Shown here: in pieces, positions 39,643 to 50,338 of the stretch
Numbering within the stretch: position 1 is the stretch's first letter
How the letters are laid out: every line of letters starts with the position of its first letter
NCBI RefSeq assembly: GCF_000372725.1
Contig: NW_005196756.1
Location: 529,783-593,782 of the forward strand
DNA length: 64,000 nt
Reading direction: 5' to 3'
Source: Emiliania huxleyi CCMP1516
Lineage: Eukaryota > Haptophyta > Isochrysidales > Noelaerhabdaceae
Notes under the pieces: generated by a model
What the model saw: only the letters and a program-made list of their open reading frames with translations
Database searches by the model: none
What the model was told of the DNA's origin: nothing
Program-made: the position numbers and the translations under genes

Positions 39643-40157
39643 TCAGCATCCTCCTCTTCCGATTCTCGTTGCTGCTTCTTGAGCGCAATCTTCGTGACGT
39701 CTAGCCAAACAGTTCTCACAAATAGCCTCAAGCTCAAACAAACGCATGTCAGAGAAGCCTGTGCATGCGCTGGTCCTCTTTGAACGGTCCGCGCGTGAGG
39801 TAGCATAGGGCCTTGTTGGCAGCAGCAGCTTGTTGCGCTGCTTCGTTGCGATGAGCTGATTGGGATCGCAGAAGTGCATGCCAAGCACCGTCACGATCTT
39901 GAAGCAGAACACATCGCAACCGCATCGTCCGCACTGCCATCGGCATGCCGCGCCCGCCGCTTCGCTGCAGCCGCCTTAAGACACGCATAGCGGCAGCACA
40001 TGGTACGGTGCGGGTACTTGAGCAGGCGTTGCGCGCCGCAAGTAGCGCACTGGCCCTCGTGGGAGGAAGCGATATGGCGTCGTGCACGGCATACGTTGGT
40101 CGGGACAAGGTATGTTTCGGGTAAACCTGGACTTTTGCAGGTATACCCGGGTTTCAC
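39643..40157 (-). CDS. hypothetical Cys-rich fragment
   Basis: On the minus strand a stretch reads PETYLVPTNVCRARRHIASS, then CATCGAQRLLKYPHRTMCCR, a zinc-finger-like spacing of cysteines. Two other frames continue downstream with protein-like sequence (VLLQDRDGAWHALLRSQ or MHFCDPNQLIATKQRNKLL). I cannot tell which belongs, so a frame change or an intron is likely. No family is assigned. Confidence 0.3.
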
Positions 40158-40495
40158 CCGGAGTTGGCCTTGTGTCGTCTAAGTTCATGGCCCCCGACCA
40201 AAAAGCGTCTAAGTCTGAGCCCGGCTCCGTGCGGGGGCTAAGTTGAGCGCTCGCTCGCTGCAGAGGCCAAGTGTAGAGCGACCCTCTAGCCCTACTACCC
40301 AACCATTGTCGTCATCGCCGAAGCGGCGACACCTTGCGACAGGCGCAGCAGATCGCGCGCATCAGCGAGAGAATTTGTGTGAGCTCTGTGTCCTGATTTG
40401 CCAACAACTTACCTACAATCGAGACGTTGGCGCGCAGCCTTCTACGCGGTGCATTTCCTTTTCTTGAGCTTGCCTGTGCGGCGAGGGCCGAGGGC

Positions 40496-40668
40496 GGACC
40501 GGTCGAGGTGCACGGAGCTAAGTGCCTCGCCGTCCTCGGGAGTCGCTTACGGGGCTCTAGGCGGCTCCCGTGGTGTACCGTGCCTCGAGAGCGTCGGTGA
40601 GAGAGCGAGGTGGTGAAAATTCTTTCGTTCTCGCACAATACTGGGCACAGGACTAGCGCGCACTCGCC
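40496..40668. repeat. dispersed repeat near the RCC1-type gene, copy 1
   Basis: The part TGCACGGAGCTAAGTGCCTC to about 40590 recurs at 42715-42780. The end (40619-40665) is the short motif CGCACAATACTGGGCAC also present near 15205, 42783 and 43928, here in the opposite orientation to the 42.8-kb copy. Confidence 0.55.
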
Positions 40669-40810
40669 TCGCACAATGTGACCGTCCTCGAGATGATCCA
40701 CCAGTCGGAGGGCTACGGCATCTCGGTGAGAGGGCACTTCCCGCACACCTCCGTACACCTCGGGCACTCGCCGGCACACCGGCTGCCCGACGGCAGCCGA
40801 GCCCGCGCGC

Positions 40811-40918
<108 letters not shown>

Positions 40919-40981
40919 ACCGAGGATGGCCGACTCTCCAAGCCCCTCTAGTGCAGCTGAGCCACTAACGATTACAAGCTC

Positions 40982-42409
40982 TCACTGTGGTCCCGCCTCC
41001 CACGCCTCGACCTTCTTGGGCAGCAGCTGGTTCGACAGGTCCTCTCCGTGGCCTAGGCAGGCGTCTTCGCCCTTGCCCCAGGTAGAGACGGCGCCGTCGG
41101 CGGCGAAGGCGATGCTATGGTACTGTCCAGCCGACACAGCGACGACGCGCTGACCCGCAAAGGCCTCGACCATCTTGGGCAGCAGGTGGTACTGCTCGTC
41201 GCCGTGGCCCAACTTGCCAGAGTATCCACTTCCCCAGCTCCAGACGGCGCCGTCGGCGGCGAGGGCGAGGCTGTACGCGGCTCCAGCAGACACAGTGACA
41301 ACGCGCCGGCCCTCCAAGGCCTCGACCTTCTTCGGCAGCAGCTGGCGCTGCTCGTCGCCGTGGCCGAGCTTGCCCCTACCTCCATCGCCCCAGCTCCAGA
41401 CGCCGCCGTCGGCGGTGAGGGCGAGGCCGTGCGCGGCTCCAGCCGATACAGCGACGACGCGCTGGTCAGCCAAGGCCTCGATCTTCTTCGGCAGCAGCTG
41501 GTCCTGCTCGTCGCCGTGGCCCAGCCTGCCAGAGTATCCACCGCCCCAGCTCCAGACAGCTCCGTCGGCGGTGAGGGAGAGGCTGTGTTCGCCTGTAGCC
41601 GACACAGCGACGACGCGCTGGCCAGCAAAGGCCTCGACCTTCATCGGCAGCAGCTGGCTCTGCTGGTCGCCGTGGCCCAAGACGCCAGCGTGTCCACGGC
41701 CCCAGCTCCAGACGCTGCCGTTGGCGGTGATGGCGAGGCTGTGGAAGCGTCCAGCCGACACGGCGACGACGCGCTGGCCAGCAAAGGCCTCGACCTTCTT
41801 TGGCAGCAGCTGCCTCTGCTTATCGCCGTGGCCCAGCTGGCCAAAGGCTCCATAGCCCCAGCTCCAAACAGCACCGTCGGCGGTGAGGGCGAGGCTGTGG
41901 TACGCTCCAGCCGACACGCTCACGGCGCGCTCGCCACCCAGCGGAGAAGGGAGGCGGGTCGGCGCGTTGAGCCGCGTCACGCCCTCGCCGTGGCCGAGCA
42001 GGGCTGGAGAGAAGGACGGCGCTGAGCCGCACGACGAGAGCCGCCCCTCGCCGTCGATGAAGACGCTGTGCGTTTCGCCTGCCGCAGCCCTCGCCGGCGC
42101 GTTGGACTCGCGCAGCAGCGCCGAACAGCACAGCCACCGCACGGCGCAGCTCTCACCCTCTGGCTGCGCCGGCAGCTCGAAGCCGCGCTCTTGCGCCCAC
42201 AAGCGGATGCCCTGCTCCGCGAGCGAGGCGTGAAAGAGACGCGAGACGGCCGCGACGCGAGCAATGTCGGCGGGGTCGCAGCGAGAGACGACGCGCACGA
42301 GGAGGTCCGTGGGGAGGTCGAGGAGGCGGGTGGGCGGCGGCGTGCTCGGCGAGGGAGCGGCGGTGGTGGCAGGAGCGAGGCGGCGCGACCGCCGCGGCGG
42401 GGCAGACAT
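40982..42409 (-). CDS. F-box protein with RCC1-type repeats, paralogue A
   Basis: A single-exon gene of 475 residues. An F-box-like segment at about 30-70 reads LLDLPTDLLVRVVSRCDPAD then IARVAAVSRLFHASLAEQG. A seven-bladed RCC1/ATS1-like propeller follows. Its units have the form VVAVSAGxxHSLALTADGAVWSWGxGxxGxLGHGDEQxQLLPKKVEAF, with the last being TWGKGEDACLGHG. F-box proteins recruit substrates to SCF ubiquitin ligases; the propeller would bind the substrate. The ATG at 42409 is the first in frame. A close paralogue lies at 50747-52183 in the same orientation. Confidence 0.85.
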   Translation of the reverse strand: MSAPPRRSRRLAPATTAAPSPSTPPPTRLLDLPTDLLVRVVSRCDPADIARVAAVSRLFHASLAEQGIRLWAQERGFELPAQPEGESCAVRWLCCSALLRESNAPARAAAGETHSVFIDGEGRLSSCGSAPSFSPALLGHGEGVTRLNAPTRLPSPLGGERAVSVSAGAYHSLALTADGAVWSWGYGAFGQLGHGDKQRQLLPKKVEAFAGQRVVAVSAGRFHSLAITANGSVWSWGRGHAGVLGHGDQQSQLLPMKVEAFAGQRVVAVSATGEHSLSLTADGAVWSWGGGYSGRLGHGDEQDQLLPKKIEALADQRVVAVSAGAAHGLALTADGGVWSWGDGGRGKLGHGDEQRQLLPKKVEALEGRRVVTVSAGAAYSLALAADGAVWSWGSGYSGKLGHGDEQYHLLPKMVEAFAGQRVVAVSAGQYHSIAFAADGAVSTWGKGEDACLGHGEDLSNQLLPKKVEAWEAGPQ

Positions 42410-42714
42410 CTGGCGTGGCGAGTGCAATCTCAGGAACCTCTCGCAGCCTTGTTATTGAGAAGAAACAGTGGTCGGCGGGGCTTGCGTTTTTGCTCTACAT
42501 ACGTTGCCGTCGCCAGTCGCACTCCCAAACGCTACAACGGGGGCGGCGGCGGGGGCGGGGGCGGCGGCGGCGGCGCGACGGGGTTGGTAGGGGGGTGGGG
42601 AGGCTGCCGTGCTCGAGAGAGAGCACGAGCTGCCGGGGGATAAACGCTGCGCCGCCCCCGCACCAGCGACACCGGCCGCGGCTCATGAGCTTGCCAGCGG
42701 CGAGGGCGGTCGAG

Positions 42715-42835
42715 TGCACGGAGCTAAGTGCCTCGCCGTCCTCGCGGGAGTCGCTTAGGCGGCTCCAGTGGTGTACCTGTGTTAGTTCCAGTGCGCGCCA
42801 GTCCCGTGCCCAGTAAAATAAATAAATAAATAAAA
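42715..42835. repeat. dispersed repeat near the RCC1-type gene, copy 2
   Basis: It matches 40506-40590 and then the GTGCGCGCCAGTCCCGTGCC motif, ending in a short TAAA repeat. It is 300-430 bp upstream of the paralogue A start. The rest of 42836-43300 has no supported gene. Confidence 0.5.
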
Positions 42836-43309
42836 CGGGCACGCCAAACGAGGGGTGGGAGAGGGACAGGGTCCCCACCTGCACGAGCAGGATCTTGGAA
42901 GGACGATCAGGGACACAGGGGAACGGGAGCGGGGAGCGCATCGCGACACGGAGGGGGGCTGGGCAGGGTTCACCCACACGACAGGGTCCCAGGGATTCCT
43001 CTCTCGTATAGGACAGGTTGCACCCGGCGGCACGGGGGCAGGCGCGGGCCTCCTACTGGTTGCGCTCTCCTAGTTCTCCTGCTCCTGACAAGGGACAGCG
43101 ACAGGCTCGCAGCACGGTGGACTCCCTATTCCACTGGCGATCTCTCTCGACTAGCGACCTTCCTCCGGCTTCTCACCAGCAGTCTCTCACTACCACGGGC
43201 ACACTGACAGAGGCGGCCAAAAGGCTCACGTGGGTGGCAGGGCGGTGATAGGAGTCTCCCACTCTGTGGGCTTCGCTAGAGGTGCGGCCCCTGCGCGTGT
43301 CCTCGCCCT

Positions 43310-43310
<1 letters not shown>

Positions 43311-43404
<94 letters not shown>
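43311..43404. repeat. (GT)n microsatellite
   Basis: About 47 GT dinucleotides. Long Cys/Val frames here are translations of the repeat. Confidence 0.95.
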
Positions 43405-43405
<1 letters not shown>

Positions 43406-44025
43406 TGCGGGCGCTGTGCGAGCCGCCCTGAACGACCACAATGTTGAGCGCGCTCGAGCACCGAAGCACCGCGAGCGCCGGCGAGCACCACCGCCCCGCG
43501 CCTTGGCGTGGGTCGGTAGTACACGATGCGGCGCCCAGCAGCTCTATCATGCGTCGCACCTGCAGTGGCCGAGCCGACCGCCGCTCGAACTGGCGCCGAG
43601 TGGCTCCCAGATCGAGCGTGGCAGGCTCAGTCGCACCGTCGCGGGGCGAACGCGAACCGAGCCGTCGCCGTTCGCCGCAGCCGCCGGCCGCCAGCCGTCA
43701 GCCGTACAGCCGTACAGCCGTCAGCCGTCAGCTCGCAGTCGCCGTCGCTGCCGCCGCCGCAGCAGCAGTGAGCGAGCTCCTGCGTCGTGTTGCCGACGCA
43801 GTGTGGACGCGCGCCGCCCAGCGGCGAGCGAGCGTGCTCGGAGTTGGGTCGGCGCGCGCGCGGGCGGACGGCGCCTGTAAACAGACAGCCTGCACCGCCC
43901 ACTCGTTCAAAATCGTAGACGAGGTAGATGCCCAGTGTTGTGCGTGCCCAGTGTTGTGCGAGGGAGGGCTGGCAAAATTCTTTTTCGAGATATCAACCCT
44001 CTCAAGCAACGGCGCCGGGCCACAA

Positions 44026-45091
44026 ATGCTCCTTCTCGCCGCGCTTCACGGCGCCGGCCTCTCGACACGGTTGTCGCCAGCATACGGGATCACACCGCTG
44101 ACCCGGGCCGCCGGCCCAGCCTTGCAGACCGACGCCGGGCCGTCCGAGCTCTGGACACGGGACCCTCAGCGGAGCAACAGCGCGTCCTCTGCGGAGGAGA
44201 GGAGGCGGCAGCGGCTGGCGCAGGCGCAGTCCGGCAACGCCAACGGCGCCGTGAAACGTCATCTGCCGGCCCACACGACGCGCGACCCCCTCTACCCGCG
44301 GCGCGGCGCGGCCGACGCGGCGGAGCGGCGGCGGCAGCGGCTCGAACAGCCAAACAAGGCCAACGTGCAGGAGGGCAGCAAGCCTATCCTTCCGCGCCTC
44401 GAGTACGCGAGCCCGACCGCGCGCCACCCTTTCGACCTGTGGACCCGCGACCCACGGCGCGGCCCGACCGATGCACTCGAGCGGAGGCGTCTGCGCGAGC
44501 AACAACAACAGCCGCAGCCGCAGCTTGCGCCTGCGGGCGATGTCGACGCGCCGCCGCAGGTGGGCGCCGGCGAAGATTTTGACGAGGGAACTGACTCCGC
44601 TGCGATCGCGGAGGAGGCGGCCGGGCTGGATGCGGCAGAGGAGGCGCCGCGCGTGGTTGCCTCGCTCACCTCCGAGCTTTGCGAGGCCAAGCAGGAGCTG
44701 GCCGACGTCAAGCAGGAGCTGGCCGAGGCGAGCCAGAGCTACGGGGCAGCGCACGCGGCAGACAGAGCGGAGGCGCCGGCGCCTCTCTCACGCCTCGGCC
44801 GCCTCCACCCCGCGGCTCTGCCTGCGCCGTGTAGGCCCTCGAGGAGGAGTTGGCGGTGGCAAAGCGGACCATCTGCGAGCTGCAGGCGCTGCCGTAGGTC
44901 ACATGCACGCATGCAGCACGTATCACACACCCCACCGTTTTCTCCTCGGACAGTCGACGATGAAGGACCTGGTCGAGGCGGCCGAGATGAAGGCCGAGGA
45001 GGCCAAGGGGGAGCGGGGCGCGGAGCTGAAGACGGAGGAGGCGGGCGTTGAGCAGGCTGGCGAGGGAAAGCGCGGCAAGGTGTGCGCCTAG
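44026..45091 (+). CDS. coiled-coil protein with WTRDP repeats, three exons
   Basis: Exons 44026-44727, 44835-44885 and 44954-45091 give 296 residues. Both introns are GC-AG (KQELAE, then ALEEELAVAKRTICELQ, then STMKDLVEAAEMKAEEAK). The N terminus (MLLLAALHGAGLSTRLSPAYG) could be a signal sequence. Three diverged repeats of about 50 residues share LWTRDPxRxxxDAxERRRQRL: SELWTRDPQRSNSASSAEER, DPLYPRRGAADAAERRRQRL and FDLWTRDPRRGPTDALERRR. The rest is charged coiled coil. No family is recognised. The open frame extends far upstream of 44026, but that part is GT-repeat and low complexity, so the ATG at 44026 is preferred. Confidence 0.6.
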
Positions 45092-45818
45092 ACAGACGTG
45101 CCGCACGCAGAGCATATGCGCCGAATGCCCAGCGCCTTGAATGAGACTCGTTGCCCGCTACGGGTCTGCGCGCAGGCCGGGCCGCGCAGGTCTGTGACGT
45201 CGCGGCGGCGGAAGCGGCGGGCTGCCAGCTCCACGGCCTCTTGAGTGGAGCTGCGCAGGGAAGGAGGGGCTGTGGGGGACTGGCATCGAGAAGAGCCTCT
45301 TCGAATGAGTTGGAGCGCGGAGAGGCGAGAGGAAAGGCTGTCGGGTCGGCTCACTGCTTTCAGGAGCAGGACTCGGGTTGACTCACTGCTTACGGGAAGG
45401 GCAGATGGCGCGGCAGGCGGAAAATACAGGGGGCGAGCGTGGGGCAAGGCGGATCGGTGGGGCGGTGTGTGTGGTCTGTGCTGCCTCTGTGGAGCATGCG
45501 CGGCAGCGACCTTTAGCACCGGTTGGCTGTTGTGCGGCAGAACCTCGCAGCATTCGTATGGGATTTGCATTTCCATATTTTTCCGCTTTTGGCGAGCGTG
45601 TTGCCGTGTCGCGTGTGCACCCGCCCCCCGGGGGCGCGGACGCGGCGTCGGGCGACGTCCCGACGACCCCGCCGACACGGCGACGCACAGCCACGCCATG
45701 AGCCACGCACCGCCGTTGGCGTTGCACCCGTACACCGCGTACGCCGTAGAGCTCCGAGTTGGCCGTTGAGCCGTACATGTACATGCAGTGATGCACAAAC
45801 ACCTTGTGATTTTTGGGT
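45092..45818. other. region without a resolved gene
   Basis: A single exon-like stretch follows an acceptor near 45188 (VCDVAAAEAAGCQLHGLL), but no partner exon is found. Nothing else is supported. Confidence 0.3.
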
Positions 45819-46348
45819 CAAAATCGTCCCGATTTCATAATGTTCGTTCGTACGTGCATCCGCGGCGCCCAGCGCGGTGCCAGCGGCTCCCATACCTCTA
45901 AGAGGCCACCCACCTCCGTATAGACCCTTATATCCGCGGTTTACGCCCAATAGAGGCAGCTGCAAGAGGGCCCGGACGGGCTCTGCGGCACACACTGCTC
46001 GCTGCTCGGCCATGCGGTAGCGTCTGGTGATGCCGCCCCTGCGCGGGCGGGGGCGTCTCGCTCGGCAGCAACTGCGCCGCGCAGCGCAGGTTCGAGGGTC
46101 GCGGTGGGTGGGTGCACTGGAAGACGTAGCGGTCGAGAAAGCGCTCAGCGACCGCTACGTCTCGAGGATGGAGCCGTCGCGCGGACCCGACCGGCCGACC
46201 GGCAGTAGCAGCAGGCGCCGGAGGGCGCGGGAGGCAGCGGCGACACCTCGGGCCAGAAGCGCGAGCCCTAGGCTGGTGAGGGGGGCCGCTCATGCGTAAA
46301 CGGCTCTGGGACTTAGCTAAATCGCGCATCGAAATCGGGACGATTTTG
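45819..46348. mobile_element. inverted-repeat element (MITE-like)
   Basis: A perfect 18-bp terminal inverted repeat, CAAAATCGTCCCGATTTC (45819-45836 against 46331-46348), encloses about 490 bp. Inside is a 14-bp perfect hairpin (AGACGTAGCGGTCG) near 46121-46161. No clear target duplication or transposase is seen. Confidence 0.55.
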
Positions 46349-46364
46349 CCAGGGCACCGTCACA

Positions 46365-47254
46365 GGCTAGTTCCATTTCACTGTGGCACAGCTCGCGTTA
46401 CAAAACCTTGATTTTGACCATTTGCGCACTATTGTACCTCTCGGTGCCTTCCAGAAGAAGCTGCGACCCCGCCGAGTGGACGGGNNNNNNNNNNNNNNNN
46501 NNNNNNNNNNNNNNNNNNNNNNNNNNNNNNNNNNNNNNNNNNNNNNNNNNNNNNNNNNNNNNNNNNNNNNNNNNNNNNNNNNNNCCGGGCCCGACCCCAT
46601 CGGCACGACCGAGTCACGTCCGCGCCAAAGCACCAACGGCCTCCCCCCCACAGCACTCGGCCGGGGTCGCAGCTGCCTCTGCGCGTCCTGGGGAGGTACA
46701 TTTGTTGCGCACCGGAGACGACTCGACGCCGCTGAGATCGGAGATCAAGCTCTGACAGGTCACACGTCGCTCCTTTGACGCCGACGTGACTCACCCGTGC
46801 AGATCACATCAGGACACGGTCTCGACGCGCTCGGTACGACGCCTGCGACCCGTCTCGGGTCAGGTGGCACGACGCTCATCGCGCCTACCAGCGCTGCCGT
46901 ACAGGTTGCCACGACGAGGTCGAGCACGCTTCTATACGCTCGCCGAGCCTTCCTTTCCATCCCATTAGGCAGCCTGGGAACGGTGACGGTCAGAGGCAAA
47001 GTCTACGAGGGGTGGTGGAACCACATGTCACGGCTACTGCCGGCTCGACCCCACGATAGCCTCCGAAGGCTGACTTTGAGGCACCATCATCGGACGATGT
47101 CGACGAGTTGGGTCGCTCTCGCGGTAGCCAGATGACCTCCCATGCTAGTACCATCGGCTAGGGTCGCAGGAAGCGCGGGGGAGGGCGCTGGGAGCAACAG
47201 GAGCTCCGTTGGACGTTTTCAAGATTAGCGTGTCAGAGTGAAATGGAACTAGCC
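46365..47254. mobile_element. inverted-repeat element containing the assembly gap
   Basis: The ends read GGCTAGTTCCATTTCACT (46365-46382) and its reverse complement (47237-47254), flanked on both sides by ACA, a possible 3-bp target duplication. The 890-bp interior includes 100 N. No transposase motif is recognised in the visible part. Confidence 0.55.
46485..46584. other. assembly gap (100 N)
   Basis: Exactly 100 undetermined bases, the usual placeholder for a gap of unknown size. Confidence 0.98.
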
Positions 47255-47491
47255 ACAAGAAGGTGATATGTCATGCAAGACCCGTATGGTGTGCCGCGAT
47301 GACCGGAATGACCCGATGTGCACACACATATGCATGTGCATGTGTGGTATAACGCTGCTCTCTATTTACCCCCTCGCTTGCACTACTCTACTTGCACGCC
47401 ATGCACTCTCAACTCTCTGGCTCTACTTACACTGCCACACCCGATTATATGCACGCGTACATGGACCGAAAGCGAGCGTGTCCCAGCACGC

Positions 47492-49765
47492 TCACGGTCG
47501 TATGTCTCTCTTCGAGTCTGCGAAAGTCTCGGCTTGCAAAAGCTCTGCTTCTCCCTCCGCCGGCGGCGTGTCGGTGGTCATCGTCGAGAGAATGGCCTAC
47601 CGCGGTAAATACACCAACATCAGGGCGGGAATGCGGCCTCGTGCCGTGCATTCGGAGCACCGCGTGAATACGAGGGGTACGAGTACAGTGAACACAGCGG
47701 AATGCGGTCGAGTGCAGTGGAGTACGCGGTGTCCTCTCGAGCGCTAGTTGAAAAGACAATACGTGTTCCGCTTCTAGGGGCAGTGGCCGAGTAGGCGATC
47801 TCGACGAGGTCGACGAAGAGCACCCTGTGCGCAGTCGGCACGTACGTGTAGGTGATGACGCCGACGAAGGGCCACAGCTTCCAGCCAGCGCGTAGGAGCC
47901 GCCAAAACTGCGCCGAGTACTGCCGCGCCACCTCGAGCAGCGGCCGGCCAGCGAGCCTGAAGCAAGTTGACTTTGGATGATGAAAGCGACGAAGAGAGTG
48001 ACAGCGGCGAAGAGAGTGAAGGAGAGGGGGAGGAGGGCAAAGGGGAGGAGGGCGAGGAGGGCAATGAGGGCGAGGGCGAGGATGAGAGCGAGGGTGAGGG
48101 TGAGAATGCGGGCGAGAGCGAGAAAGCGGGGAGAGCGGGGAGAGCGGGGAGAGAGCGGGGAGAGCGGGGAGAGAGCGGGGAGAGCGCGCCGGCCGAGCGT
48201 GAGGTAGTAGATGGAGTTGTAGAGGGCGAGGTAGAGGGTCTGGTCGAGCGCGACCTGAGAGGGAGTGCGGTGTGTGGGGTGGTGGTGTGTGTGTGTGGGG
48301 AGGTGGTGTTGGGGGGGGGCGGAGGAGGAGGAGGAGGAGGAGGAGGAGGGGGGGGGGGGGGGGCGGTCCGTGGCGGAACCCGCGTGGGGGGGTGAGCCTT
48401 GGCCCGCGTCGGCCACCCGGGGCAAAAGTGTGCCCCGAGATCCTAAAAAACGTGGGCCAAGGGGCCTAGGGGGAAGGGGGCGGGCGGGGGGCTCCCGGCC
48501 CACCCTTGGGCGCGAGCCTGGGTGAAGCGGGCCCCGGTGCATTTTTTGTCGGGGGGGGGGGGGGGGGGGGTCGGCCCGCCTCTTGCGGGCGTGATAGGGC
48601 GCGCGACGCGTCGAGACCAACGCGCCGAGGAACACGACGCCCGCGAGGAAGTGTCTAGGAGGTGTCTAGGAGGGGTCTAGGAAGTGTCTAGGAGGTGTCT
48701 AGGAGGTGTCTAGGAGGTGTCTAGGAGGTGTCTAGGAGGTGTCTAGGAGGTGTCTAGGAGGTGTCTAGGAAGCTTCGCCGAGGAACACGACGCCCGCGAG
48801 CCCGGCGCGTGCGTACCGCCACACGTCCATGCGGAGGAGGTTGTCTCGCCTAGACACTTCCTAGACACTTCCTAGACACTTCGTGCGTACCGCCACACGT
48901 CCATGCGGAGGAGGCTGTCTCGCAGCGATCGGGGGGCGAGCTGGAGCTGGAGGATCTGCTGCTGCTGCTGCACGACCTGCGCGATCATGTCTCCGATCAC
49001 ATACGTCACGCCGGTGAGCGCCGCCTTGACTGCCACCGGGTACGCCGCCACGGCGCGCAAGTAGCTCGCCCAGAGCGACAGCGGCAGGCGGCGCAGCAAT
49101 CCGAGGATAGAGGTGCCCGGCGGCGCAAACTCGGCCACCGACATGGCCACAACGAGGACGGCGCTGCTCGCGGCGGTGATCAGGACGGCCGCGTTCTGCG
49201 AGGCGTACCTGCGGCCGGCGAGTCACGCCTCCTCGGTTGACAATGAAGTTGAAGTTCCCGAGTTGAATCTCGCCCAGGCGGTGGCGACAGCGGCGGCGAT
49301 GGCGGCGGCGGGGCGCCTCGGGTTGGGCAGGTCGAGCAGGTTATCCTCCAGCAGCGCGGGCACCGCCACACTGTCTGCCGTCAGCAGTTCGGAGGGCAGC
49401 AGCGCCTCGTCGGCAAGCTCCGCCTGCTCATCGCTCGCCTCGCACTCGTCGGACAAGAGGCTGTCGTCGCTGCTGTCACACATCCTGCGCTGGGTCGCGT
49501 CCTTGAGCGCCGCAGCGAGCCGCTCACGCCGCTCGATGGCAGCGGCTCCCTCGAGCTTGAGCGACGCAATCTTGGCCGCCCTCTGCTCGGCCTCCGGCGG
49601 CGCGGTGGGCGCCATGGAACTGAAGTCATGTGTGCCGCTGCCGCTGACCAAATCGCCGTCGAGGACGGAGAGGCGAGGATGTCGGCAGCGGGCGAGCGAG
49701 TGTTGGTGGCGGTGAGGGCAGGGCTGCAGCAGCGGGAGAACGCGAAACAGGCCGGCGGCGCCCAT
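47492..49765 (-). CDS. Mpv17/PMP22-family membrane protein
   Basis: Exons I can support are 49317-49765, about 48887-49208, 48190-48254, 47788-47956 and 47492-47596. They read (from MGAAGLFRVLPLL) a charged N-terminal extension, then SLWASYLRAVAAYPVAVKAA and GVTYVIGDMIAQ, MDVWRYAR, VALDQTLYLALYNSIYYLTL, and LLRAGWKLWPFVGVITYTYV with PTAHRVLFVDLVEIAYS and AILSTMTTDTPPAEG. This is the Mpv17 order; the family forms small channels in peroxisomal or inner mitochondrial membranes. Three placed introns start with GC. The middle (48260-48880), where the family's GPxxHxWY block should be, is disrupted by minisatellites and duplicated coding segments and is unresolved. The gene may or may not be functional. 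Confidence 0.6.
47597..47787 (-). mobile_element. introner-type element forming an intron, copy 2
   Basis: A 191-bp intron between VEIAYS and AILSTM. On the minus strand it starts GCCACTGCC then CCTAGAAGCGG and ends CCGCGGTAG. The following exon starts GCCATTCTC, repeating the first bases of the intron. The body shares CTCGAGAGGAC, GTATTCACGCGGTGCTCCGA and TGTTGGTGTA with copy 1. Imperfect ends CTA...GCGG face each other. Confidence 0.8.
48290..48580. repeat. poly-G and GGA repeat tracts
   Basis: GGAGGA repeats (48325-48345) and G runs (48346-48363, 48552-48570) interrupted by GC-rich sequence. To the left, 48000-48180 is GAGAGCGGG-type low complexity within the Mpv17-like gene's introns. 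Confidence 0.7.
48623..48923. repeat. 11-bp minisatellites between duplicated coding segments
   Basis: About 11 units of TCTAGGAGGTG (48648-48775) are flanked by perfect 25-bp copies (48623-48647 and 48776-48800). A shorter array of reverse units (CTAGACACTTC, 48850-48881) is flanked by 42-bp copies with one mismatch (48808-48849 and 48882-48923). The flanks are pieces of the Mpv17-like coding sequence. Confidence 0.85.
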
Positions 49766-49828
49766 CGCGAAGACACCCGCTACAAATAAGAATTGAAGGT
49801 AAAATCCTGCCGGCCCTAGACCCCAGGT

Positions 49829-50338
49829 CACGATGCATCCGAAGGGGACCCCAGCGCCGGCATCATCCGTAGAGGCACGAGTGTTCGAAGAGAGAGTGGA
49901 CCTGAGCAACAACATGACCTGGAGGCAAATGATCGGAGTGGGAGTCAGAAATGTGGTCCTTCCTTGCGCGAGGGGAGCTCGATAGACTCGAGGGGCCAGG
50001 ATATGCAGCAAGGAGGGCGGAGCTGCGCCGAAAGGCGAAAGAAGCCGAGAGAACAAGGGAACGGCAGGCGGCGGCGGCGCAGGACGAGGCAGAAGAGAAT
50101 GACGCGACAGAGGAGGAAATGACAAGGGAGAGAACGACGAGAGTGGGACGGCCGCGAGGTGGCATGAAGGTTGCAGCGAGAATCGGCGAGAGACTGCGAA
50201 AAGAGATAGGAAGAGGCAGACTCCCTAGGGTGGGCGACGGCTAGCGCATCACACTCCTCTCCTTAAAATCCCTGTGTGGTGGCGGCGTGCCGTCCTCCCA
50301 TCCCTCCCTTGGGTTGTCTGTTTTCTTTCTTTCTTTCT
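49829..50338 (+). mobile_element. 5'-truncated non-LTR-type element with target-site duplication
   Basis: A 510-bp insert bounded by perfect 12-bp duplications, TAGACCCCAGGT at 49817-49828 and 50339-50350. It ends in a TTTCTTTCTTTCTT tail. It encodes the last ~95 residues of a charged protein (LDRLEGPGYAARRAELRRK ... GRPRGGMKVAARIGERL). Variable 5' ends, a fixed 3' end, a simple-repeat tail and 12-bp duplications fit LINE-type retrotransposition. It lies 64 bp upstream of the Mpv17-like ATG. From 50351 to 50746 I see no gene. Confidence 0.8.

Noticed and set aside
41117-42025. Plus-strand frames over the F-box/RCC1 genes (also 50879-51784)
   Set aside because: Periodic translations antisense to the propeller repeats; the minus strand carries the real F-box and RCC1 motifs.
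43441-44025. Upstream extension of the coiled-coil protein
   Set aside because: Low-complexity Arg/Ser/Ala sequence following a GT microsatellite and a dispersed motif; no protein-like pattern until 44026.
47967-48395. Glu/Gly-rich plus-strand frame
   Set aside because: Translation of GAGAGCGGG and GGA repeats inside introns of the minus-strand Mpv17-like gene.
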